DNA of 64,000 nt, taken from contig JABAKD010000014.1 of the NCBI GenBank assembly GCA_012845835.1, positions 4,635,896 to 4,699,895 of the forward strand. Reading direction: 5' to 3'. Every line of letters begins with the position of its first letter. Within the stretch, counting starts at the first letter, position 1. The notes beneath the pieces were generated by a model. That model had not been told where the DNA came from. It saw only the letters and a program-made list of their open reading frames with translations, and ran no database searches. This stretch comes from Undaria pinnatifida (lineage: Eukaryota; Sar; Phaeophyceae; Laminariales; Alariaceae). The translations under genes and the position numbers were made by a program. Shown here piece by piece: positions 46,901-58,678 of this stretch.

Positions 46901-49900
46901 CTTGATCATTTGGCGATTGACCACGCATCCCTTTCGAGACGGAGCACCGTTCCTACTCCTAATAGAGACACCTCCAACATTTGTGCGCTCTTTACGCTTT
47001 TTCTAACATTTGGGCGGGGGGGGAGGATAGTAGTATTAATAGATGTCTGTATTTTCTCCTGTCCCGGCGAGTGTAAAATACCGTATGCTCATATCCATGG
47101 GGGTACCATGCACCCGGTACAAGGTATCAAATACCAGGTATGTTTTATCATGTGTCACCTACTGTTTAATTGGTGTATAACATGCATCGTAGGTCAAGAC
47201 TTTCCTCAACGAGATTGGTCTTTTAATAGGCTGATGGACTACGGCAATCCATAAACATTAGTGGACAATATAACCGCTACTATACCACGCTGATTTAATA
47301 TAAATGAATATATATAGGCCCTTCCCGGAGGGGAACCTTATATATTTTTTTTTCCGAATTGTTTTTTATCTACGGTAGAGGTCTCTGTATAGTACCGGTT
47401 GAGTAGTGCTGGTTGCCCGGTATAGTGCCGTTGAAATCGTTTGGAACAGATAGGAACAATTAGTAGTGGCAGCATGCGGAGTAATGCCGGTTGCCGCTAC
47501 AGTGCCGATATTTCCGGATAGCACGTACCGGCACTTCAGAGAGACAGTGTTGTAGGTTGTAGTGATGTTTTTGACGGTAACGGTTGGATGTGGCGGGACG
47601 GTGAAACCGCCGTCAAAATTGGCCCCCTCGTCCCTTCACGTCCCGTCCCTTTCCGTCCCGCCGACGAAGTCATGTCCCGTTGAATCCCGAAATCGACCCG
47701 TCGTACTGTCCCCCCCCGTCCGGTTGTCAAAAATGAACACCCGTCCCGTTCCGGCGTGGAAGATTGTAGTTACCGTCCCGCCTCGTCGTGGAAGTTTGTG
47801 TTTACCGTCCCGTCGAGTCGCGAACATGTAGGTCTACCGCCCCGTCCCACCGTCGAAAACTATATTTATTGTCCCGTCTCGTCAAGATGCTATGACGGTC
47901 ACTGATGGCTGTTGTCGTCTGTTCTCGCATTGTAATTCCGATGTTGTTTGGAAGTTGTTGTAGGTTGTTATTTTGAACTATTTGAAATTAGTTATTCAGT
48001 ATTATTTTTTCGATTAGACTACGTATGGCGTTTCGATATTTCAGTTTTGGGTATAATTGCAATTAAAAAAGAATAAAAAACAAAGTGTTAAACACAAAAA
48101 TACGAACATGAGAAAAAAGAAATACCAGGGACGAGGTACAGCAGAGGCAACCTGACAGACATCAGACCCCAGACCACATCCCACACCTCAAAACCGCCAG
48201 CACCGCCACGAGCAGCCCGACACCGGTACGGTGCCATGGATGCATTCCTAACGGGCGTGGCGGACCAACCAGCGCCACCGTCACCACCACCGCCGACCAC
48301 CCCAGCCATCTGTACCACACGCAGCACAAGTTGTCGTCAGTTTTTTTCTCGCCAAGCGGATTAAACACCGCGCGCGACAGTCAGTGTATTTAACTTATCC
48401 ACTTGTTTTTTGTTTTTGCTCATCCCTTCTATTATCTTCGCACTCCTTCTTTCGCCTTCTCCCTCCCTAGTTGTAACTCAGACCCTAGGTCACTAAGTAG
48501 GCTTTCTTCTCCCACCTCCCCGCTACGGTACACGCCTTCGTTCTTATCACGAAAATAATTCAGCTTTTTTTTCCGTAGTCGATCTACCCTACCCTCTCTC
48601 TATCCAATGTATTTTGCTATGTATGTACGGTATAGGCCTTCGTTTTTATCTCGAGAATAATTTAGCCTTTTTGTCCTCGTCGACTCGCATCTATCCACCC
48701 GCTATCAAATCAATATATTTTTCTATGTATGTGTTTATTTTCTGCATCAGGTTCGAGTGAAGACCTTGCTGTGTAAGGTGCTGGGAGTTATGTTTTCGGT
48801 GGCGGCGGGATTGCCCGCGGGGAAGGAGGGGCCCATGGTGCACTCGGGGTCGGTCGTCGCTGCAGGGATTTCGCAGGTGCGTCGGTTGTGCTCCGGGTGA
48901 TGGTGACGGCGATAGGGTGTGGCTGGGGGGAAGGGGCAGGGGGGGGGGGGGGTGATGGTGGTGGTTACGGTGATATGCGGTGGTATATGTGGTAGTGGTG
49001 ATGACGCTGCCGGGGGGGGGGGGGGGGGGGGGCTGGTGCTGGTAGTAGCGGTGCTGGTGCTGGTGCTGGTAGTAGCAGTGCTGGTGCTGGTGGCGTGTTT
49101 CCGGGGGGAGGGGGGGGGGGGTGCTGGTGGTCCGGCTGGTTGTCGGGGTGATGGTGGTGGTACCGGTGATGATGATTGTGGTAGAGGTTTTGGTAGCAGT
49201 TTTGGTGGGGTTTTTTGTGTTGTCGGTGATGATAGTGGTGATGGTGTTGGCACGCGGGTGGGGCGCGACCCCCCTGTTTCGTGTACATATTAGGAGGTGG
49301 GCAAGAGACCGACCTTCTGAGCACAATACAACGTCAACTATCACGAAGAGTGCGGCTTGGCCCACGCTCTTATGATGTTGGCTTGGCTTTTTGGGCGTTT
49401 GAAGCGGTGCTTCCAAGGGCTGCTGCCGCTTGGAGTTTCCCGACGTTTTGTGGATTCTGCGTCATCGTCATAGTAAGGCTTTCCCAAAAGGTGTTGAGGC
49501 ATCCCGCGGTACGTATTGCACTTTTTTGGGCCATCTACTGTTTCTGACCGGTTGAGCTTTTCAAGCTTGGAACTATCGCGCGATGCTTCCAACGGCTGCC
49601 GTTTTGGAGCTTCCCAACGTTCGGCGGGTTTTGCGCCGTGGCGGACCTTCCAAAAGGTGATGCAGAGTGGTCTGCCCTTCGCCACGCGTTGTACTGTTGT
49701 CGTCGACGAAACGGGACGGGGGGTTCCGTCCACCCGTGTGAGTCCTCCCTCGCTACTACCCTGGTACATACGAAGGGGTTCAGCAGAAGATTTTAAGAAT
49801 TTTCTGAGCTCTCCCAACGTGAGGAAACATGACTTCGTAAAATCATCGTGCAATCCTATAGTCCCACGCTTGAGGAGCTCAACCGCACTATAGAGGTCAG

Positions 49901-52900
49901 AAAAACACGTTTGGCCAAAAAAAGTGCAATCCCTATCACTGCTGTAGAGGGATGACTCAAAGGAGGGGGGGTCGGGGGGGAGGGGGGAGGGTTGGTGTTG
50001 CTTTTGGGGGGTTAGTGATGTATGGTGTCGTCTTCGCGTTTTGTGCTACTGTTGGTGTTGTGGTTGTTGTTGTGGCTGTTGTTGTGGTTGTTGTTGTTGC
50101 TGCTGTTGTTCTGGTTGTTGTTGTTGTTGTTGCTGTTGCTGTTGCTGTGTCTGTTTCGTGTTCTGTTACTTCTGTTGCTGCTGTGGTGCTCGCTACGTCT
50201 CGTCTCATTTGGCCGCCCGCTGGATCGATCGACACAGGCATACTTCGTGAACAACGAGCAATCAACCGTTAACACAGGAAACCAAAAAACGCTAATCAAC
50301 AGTACGGATGACTATGAGTTCTTCAACAAAACCAGAGACCAACGGTAAGCACAGTAGCACGCAATTCTACCAAGCTGTACTATTTGGAGAAAATAACGTA
50401 TAACAATGTAACGCCCCCCCCCCACCCTCCCCACCCCGCCCCGCCGCCGCCCCGCCCCACCCCGCCCCGCCGCCGCCCCGCCCCACCCCGCCCCCTTCCC
50501 CCTTTTGAACAGGGCAAGTCGAACGTGTTGGGCTTCGACACGTCATTCTCAAAGTTCCAGGATTTCCGGAATGACCGAGAGAAACGAGACTTTGTCGCGT
50601 GCGGGGCAGCTGCGGGGGTCGCCGCCGCTTTCGGCGCTCCTATCGGTGAGAGGCGTTGTTAATTCGCTGGGGATATGGGGATTTTTTTTTGGGGGGGAGG
50701 GCTTGTTGTTTCCTGACTTTTGGGAGAAAACCTTTTTAGGGACCCCCCCCCCCCCCCGCGCACGCGCGCGCGCCCGCTCACCGATCGTCCTCCCCCCCCT
50801 CCATCCCTCCCTTTCTTCATCCCTCCCTTTCTTCATCCCTCCCTTCCTCCGTCCCGCGACCGCTTTTGTGTCCAGGCGGAGTGCTTTTCAGCCTGGAAGA
50901 GGGCGCGTCTTTTTGGTCGACCAAGCTGACGTGGAGGGCGTTTTTTTGCGCGATGATGACGGTGTTCACCCTGTACGCCGTGAAGAGCACTCAGAATCTC
51001 TGGGGGCAGCAGGTGGGCGACGCTACCTTGTAGCGAATGAAAACTGAAAGTTTGACTTTGTATTTTTCGAGGAGTTCCGGAGTGCGGCGGGGCGGCATTA
51101 GTATGGAAGGGAGGCCGTTTTTTTTTTTTGTAATTCATTGACGCGTCCGACGATATAGGCACCGCTTTTTGGCTATGTTGATGTTTTTTTTAAAGCCGTC
51201 GGAATGTCGGGGGGGGGGTCGGGGGGGGGTTCCCTGTATAATTAATCCTTTTAGCACCGCACTCCCGACATGGGGACAAAACACTTGGAGTTAGACTAGG
51301 ATCATGTTAGGAATTGGAAATGGGTTAAGCCATGGGTTTGTTCATCGAGTTGCACTTCAGTTCAATTTAGTATCAGCATAGACTTCCTCAAGTGGTTCTG
51401 AGCCTCAGAAAAGAACAAGAGAAGAAAGGGTGCGCCTCTACCGTAGCGTTGTCTTTTTTTTTCTTTTTTTTTCGTTTCCTTGTGTACTGCTAGGTTTCGA
51501 TTGTGCTACTATTTACACGAGTTCGTGCGACTCACTTGTATTTTTATTTCCGGTTTTGATGTGTCTCCGGAACAAAATCTAAACCAAAAATTCAGCTAGT
51601 TGGCTGTATGTACATTGCTGGCTGTTATGGTTCTTCAGTGTGATGTTTTGCTTCGCGTTTCTTCTCGTTGCGTTGCGGTTCTTATCCGTGTAGGACCTGT
51701 ACGAGATGTTCAGCTTCGGGGAGTTCGATGAGCTGGAGGCCGGCCAAGGCAACTTCTCGGTGTGGGAGCTGTGGTTGTTCATCCTTGTGGGGTGCATGGG
51801 AGGTCTCATCGGGGCTTGCTTCAACCGCATCAACCAGATGCTGTCCACTTGGCGAAGGTGGGGACCGCCACCTTAATAAAAAAAAAGCGAAAGCAGAATG
51901 TACCAACTAATCGGGTTTCCAATCAACCAAAAGCCAGCCGTTAGGCGGATCAGCCGAACCAACCGATCGACCCACCAACCAACCAACCAACTCGTTAAAA
52001 ATGGACCCCTTAGGTACCTACATCTCTCTTTCTCGCTCGCTATCTCTCTCCTTCTCGCACTCACCTCTCTCTGTCTCCCTGTCTCTCTCGCTCTCCCTGC
52101 CTCCCTCTCTCAGGCTGTCTCCAGCGATCTATCTCTTTCTCACACGCACCGTAAATTTAAAACCTGGTGTGTCTTTGACCGTGCAGGTGGACAGAGAGGC
52201 AATTGCTATCTCTCCCCTCCCTTTCTCTCAATACCTGAATGTCTAAAGTATGTAAGAAATATCAATATCTCAATATAGCCTCCTCCATATATACATACGT
52301 CGAAGTATGTCGGTCTCTCTTAGTATCTCAAGATGTAGCCCTCTCTCTATCCCGCTCCGCTCCCCCCTCCGTCCCTCTCTCGCTCTCCCCTTTACCCTTC
52401 ATTGATTATTATGTGTTTTCTCGCACGATGGACCGCCAGGCATCACGTCCGCCAACCCTTTACTCGGCTGGTGGAGGTGCTGTGCGTGACGTTTATGATG
52501 ACAGCTGTGTGCTTCCTCATGCCCATGCTATGGGGCTCATGCACGCCGAAGCCTGTGGACATGGAAGACTGGACGGTACAGGTGAACGCACCAACAACCA
52601 CCCTTCCCTGTTCTACTGCTTGTTGCTGTGACGCGGGCAGCGGTAGAGGTATCAGTGGCACTATTTGGCTGGAACGTTTTTTGAAGGACGGGGCGCTTCT
52701 TAGCCCAAAACGTGGAAGAAAAAAATCACGGCTTTTCCCGGGTCGGATCTCTTCCCACGGGTCGGATCGAAGTCAGGATGACTCGACCCGACCCGACCCG
52801 ACCCGACCCGACCCGACCCTACCCGATCCGATCCGATCCGACTTGACCCGTGGGATTTGATAGTTTCCTGGTCGGATTCGACTCGACCGGTGAGATTTCG

Positions 52901-55900
52901 GACCCCTCCTTTTACCCTTCCCAATTCGACCCGCGCGACTTTTCAAAACCTTCCTTGTCCGACCCGCGGTCCGGATCATGACCCGTGAAAAGCCCTAAAA
53001 AAATGTCCTTTCTGTTGCGTTTGTTTTCGTCGTATACCTAAGAAGGCCATGGGATTGTGCATCGGCTAGGTACAAGTTTCATTTTTTTTCTCAAAATCAG
53101 TTTTTGGTGAAGTGTTGTAGAGCTTCTCAAAAAAGGACCCGTAGAAAATGATTGGTGCATCTCTGCCACCGTGGCGTCGAATGGAGGATTATGTTTACCT
53201 CCAACGCTAACACACGAAGAAATCATGATCGGTAGGGAATTCGCGTGTTTCGGCAGAAGGAAAGTACTTTTCCGAAGAGCGTTCTTCGCAAACACTCTAC
53301 TCTTCCCTTTTTTTTTTTTCAAGTAGTCCGGCGTGCTGGCTTGGTTATCATGCTTTGCGCTCGTGCTTATCGTGGATGGCGTGAGTCTTGTCGTTGCTGC
53401 TGCTGATGTTTTGGCTGTTGTCTTCACGTGAAACCATGCTCGATTATTTATAGAAAATACAAGTGGTGGAGGGGGTCGTACTCGAGACCTTGACGATATT
53501 ATTCGCGATATTCACGATATTATCGATATTCGTGATCTTATCAATAGGCGCATTGCTATCAATTTCAGCGATTTTGTCGATCTTCCGCGATATTTACTAT
53601 ATCCGCGATCTCCCCTGTTATCCCCCAGCCTCTCCCGGTCCCCAGCCGGCTTCTGACATGTTCTCACCCCCCCCCCCCCCCCCCCCCCCCTCGGTTTTCC
53701 AACCCTGACGGCGTGCTTCACGGTGCTACAGGAGAGGACCCTCGTGGACGAGCTTGTGGCGTTCAACTGCGATCCTAATACCGAGTACAACGAGGTGGCC
53801 AGCCTGTTCCTTCGAGATGCCGACACCGCTATCCGACAGGTGGGCGGGGACTTTTTTGCGGTGGTTGGTGTGCGTGGCGGCGTTCGCGAAAAGGGACTCG
53901 TTGAATTGTCCCCACCCCTCTTCCCCCTTGCGCTCGCTCCCGGGCACAAGTTGGGTGGAATGGATATGCCATGCTATTTTACCGCCTTTTCGACTGGAAA
54001 CCCATTTTCGGGGACAAATAATTTGGAGTTGAGATAGGGAGAGTTTTCGGTGATTTTACAATTTTGGGGCCGATGTACAGCAACGAAACAAATTATAAGC
54101 GTGTTGTTATCGTGGTGCGAGCGTGCAGCACACGGCAAGCCAGCGCGAGCTAAGCGCGTGTCTTACAGGCACTTGTTGCGTTGGAGTTGGACAGTAAAGT
54201 CGTCGTCAGCTTATAATCTAGCAGCCCCCGGGCTGCGTCGTGTGAAACACGCTATTGCAATCGGCAGTTTTGGTCGTCATTTTTTCCCACTGACGCCCCT
54301 ACCGGGTTTAACTCAACAGGGGTTAAAGGGGTTGATAGCAGTACCTTGTAACCTATATGGTCACATCCTAACACCGTGAAAATCAAGGTGCCTGCCGTGT
54401 TCCTAAAAGACGCCGACGTCGCTGTTCGACGGGTGGGTGGGTATTTTTTTAGGTGGTTGCTGCACGTTGCGCGGCGCGGCGGAGGGGGGTTCTAGTTGAG
54501 TTGTCCCCTCCCATTTTCCCCCGTTCGCTCGCCCCCAGGCTTCAATTAGATGGACGTGTCCGCCCGATGGGAGTACCCTGTTTTTTCATGTTTTTGCGTT
54601 TTGTTTACGCTTGTGTGGCGAGGCCGGGGGTGGTGTTTGTTTTGTTGTTCGGACAGTGGTTCTTTTTTTATTGCCTTTCGGGCTGTTATTTATGATGCCT
54701 TTCTCTTTTTTTAATGTCCTCACCCGGTCCTCACATGTTAGAGCTGTCCCTATTGGGAGCAGGAACGGTGCTCCGTCTCGAAAGGGATGCGTGGTCAATA
54801 GCCAAATGGCTAAGGCTAACAACAAACGAGTACCCCCCCCCCCCCCCCCCCCTGCCTAGTTGGTGAAAACCCGATGTGCTCCGTCCCAGCATAGTAGGGA
54901 TGCGAGGGTTTATGGTCACATACAACTACGGCCATGCACAAACTGAGTACACCCCCCCGCTCCCTCGCCCTCTCCTACACCCCCCTCTCTTCTTTTTGCT
55001 TGTTGTGGCGAAGCTTTTCCACTTCCGAGAGTCTGGGCAGCGCGAGATATCCACTTTCTCGTCGGGTGCTCTTTTTTTCTTTTTTGTGCCTTACACGGTG
55101 ATGGGTTGCATCACCTACGGTATCGCGGTGCCCAGCGGCCTGTTCGTGCCTTCTCTTCTTTCTGGAGCCGCTTTCGGTGAGAGACGTGTTGTGGTGCAGT
55201 AGGCCAATTGTGGCTTTAGTAGACGTTGTTTCGACTGTGGTTCAGTAGGCCAGCTGTGGTGACACAGGCTATCTTTACTATAGAGGTGCACCCACCTGTT
55301 GCTGAGGCTCCTCGCTTGTTGAGTTCTACATGCCTCGCCCTAAAACTGTTTTTTTGTACACTGAAAGTGCGCACGCTGTGAACAAAGCCCATGTCTTAGG
55401 TGTACAAGACATCATACGTATTGCAAAACAATTATGACATTCCGCCAATTTCGGGTTAACGCCTTCACTGCTATTAATAGAAACCCTTTTGGGGGACAAA
55501 TTTACTTGAAATTTGTATAGGGAGGTATTTGGGGGCTCTAAAGGGGTTAAGGAGCCCCGTCGTTCAGAGAACATTTTCAAGCCAACATGTGCTATCCCCT
55601 AGCGTAGCACTTGTCCGGTTCAGTAGACCTACTGTGATTCAGGGGACATGGTGTGGTTCAGTAGATCTTTGTGGTTCATTAGACCTATTGTGGTTCAATA
55701 GACCTATTGTGGTTCAGTAGACGTATTGTGGTGTTGTGAAGCTTTTGTGGTTCAGCAGACCTATTGTGGTTCACTAGACCTGTTTTGTGGTTCAGTAGAC
55801 ATATTGTGGGTCAGTAGACCTTTGTGGTTCAGTATACCTACTGTGGTTCAGTAGACCTAGTGTTGTTCAGTACGCCTCCTGCGGTTCAGTATACCTATTG

Positions 55901-58464
55901 TGGTTCAGTAGACCTACTGTGGTTCATATCGTTTTTCTGTGGACCTGTTGTGGTTCGGTAGACCTATTGTAGTTCAGTAGACCTACTGGGATTCATGAAA
56001 TTCATAATACTGCGACAGTCATGATAACATTGATCGTGTTGTCACATTAGCTCATTTCCCTTGAATATTACTCGGGATCCAAAAAAAAAATCCAGATAGA
56101 ACATGAAAATAATATTAAATAGCACGTGCGATGCAGCTATTAGGGTAAATTGCTAGTGTACGTTCTTTATCCAGCTGACGGTCAAGAAGGTCAAACGTTA
56201 TTGCGTCCACAAAGAACTCCAGCTCTTCGATGTCAGTGTGGTTGGTGAGTGCCTGGATGATACTGGCCGAAACGCTTCACGGTCGGCGAACCTATTTTTC
56301 AGCAGCCGCCTTGCGAACAGGCTTCTCACAAGAAAGGTTGGGCGCACTGAGATCTCACTCGAAGAGTACCGGCACATCATTGTACAACAGCCAACATGAG
56401 ATCAAAGCACCCAAGACGGACACGGGATCCAATGGCAAGATGCCATCGACTGCGTCATTGACGAAAGCGGCCCCCCAACCGTTCTCGTGAGAAGCCTGTT
56501 CGCAAGGCGGCTGCTGACAAATGGGTTCGCGGACCGTGAAGCGTTTCGGTCAGTACTGAATCCATCCGGTCACTCACCAATCACACTGACATGGATGAGC
56601 TGGAGTTCTTTGTGGACGCAACAACGTTTGACTTCTTGACCGTCAGCTGGATAAAGAACGGCAAGCAGAAGCGCAACGATTCTTCCATGGGCAAGGCAAG
56701 ATCCAAGGATGCATCTGATCAGAAATGGTATTCTATTCGCAAGACCACCTCTCACAGCCATGAGGAATTCTACAAGCAAGGAACGCCACGCCCACCGCAG
56801 AGTGGACGCGCTCACACTGCCTCTGCTGTACCGGGCTTGTCATCAAGAGCTGGAGCAATACCACAAAAAGTTGTGTCCTCGTCAGGAGTTACACCTGCTG
56901 TTTAAATCTCGTTCGTACGGAAGTAGTCGTCAGTAAACTTGTTGACGAACTTGTGCCCTCCCCGGACTGCTGGTGTGATGGGCCCCATAAGATCCGTGTA
57001 TACCAGTTCCATTGATCCGTCGGTCTTGTGCTTGGTATTTTTCGGGTGGGCCTTTTGAGTACCCAGCCAAGTGCGTTACCTGGCAAAAGGCGAACCAAGG
57101 ATCAAGACTACGGGTATGCGCGTGGATTTCGCCCACACATCAATTTAGAACCTTTCCTGTCATTCAAGGCTTTTGCCTACGCCGCTTCCAGCGACCCGAC
57201 CCGACCCGACCCGACCGGCGAGATTTCGAACACATCCCGACCCGAGCCGTCTCGACCCGGGAGGGTTTTTGATACCGCCTCACCATGACCGGTTGCTATC
57301 AAAAACCATGACCGGTGAGCAGCCTTGGTTGCTAATCGTCGCTGTTGCGTTTCGCGGTGCCTGATTATCGATTACAGGACGCTTGTGCGGGCACCTGTTG
57401 CATAAGCTGGACGACACGTCGGGCACCTTCGCCGACAGCGGCACCTACGCGCTCATAGGTGCGGCCGCCTGCCTCGGAGGAATGGCGCGCATGACCATCT
57501 CGCTTACTGTGAGTGATTAAGGGGGGGGGGGGGGGCATTACATGTTGCGGGCATGACTATCTCGCTTGCTATGAGTCATGAAGGAAGGAGGGGGGGGGGG
57601 GACATTACATGGTGCGCATGACTGTCTCGCTTGGTGTGAGTCATGAAGGAAGGAGGGGGGGGGGGGGGAATTACATGGCACGCATGACTGTCTCGCTTGC
57701 TGTGAGTCGTGAAGGGGAGGGGGGGGGGGGGCATTACATGGCGCGCATGACTATCTCGCTTGCTGTGAGTGATTAGGGGGGAGGGGGGGGGGCATTGCAT
57801 GGCGCTCATAACTATCTCGCTTGCTGTGAGTCATGAAGGAAGGAGGGGGGGGGGGGGGCATTACATAGTGCACATGACTGTCTTGCTTGGTGTGAGTCAT
57901 GAAGGAAGGAGGGGGGGGCGGGGGGCGGAAGGAGGGAATAGGGAGGCGGGGGGGAGGGGGTTGTCGTAACGAACGGCCAAGTATTCACCGTGTTTAGCTC
58001 CTCTAAGAAGGGGGCGTGGAGGGGGGGGTACATTAAATGGCGTGCATGACCATCTCGCTCATTGTGGGTGGTCACCCAAGAGGGGGACGGAAGGAAAGAG
58101 GAAGGAAGGGGGGGAGGGGGGATGTCGCAACGAGTGGCCACATGTTCTCCCTGTGAGGTTCTCCTACGAGGGGGGGGGGGGGGGGGGGGCTTGTTGCAAC
58201 GAATGACCACGTGTTCTCCGTGTATAGCTCCCCTATGTTTTGTAAGCGACCAATTTTTTCTCCGTCTCTCTCTCTCTCTTGCTCGCTTGCTGACTGTCTG
58301 GCTCTCTCCCTTCAGAACCCCCAAACCCCTCCCTATACTAGTATCAAGTAAGCTGTCCCCAAAAACGGGTTTCCACTCGTGGAAGGTTAACCAGTCGCGA
58401 GGTGATATTCCTGGAGGCATCTGCGCCTCGCATTTCTCTCTCTTGCTTGCTGGCTCGCTTGCTC

Positions 58465-58549
<85 letters not shown>

Positions 58550-58643
58550 ACTGCTTGACTGCTTGACTGCTTGACTGCTTGACTACTTGACTGCTTGACT
58601 GCTTGACCACTTGACTTCTTGCCTGCTTGCTTGACTGCTGGCT

Positions 58644-58678
<35 letters not shown>

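Noticed and set aside
48691-49416. 241-residue minus-strand ORF rich in T/P/H
   Set aside because: It is the complement of GGT/GTG low-complexity intron sequence overlapping a confirmed CLC exon on +.
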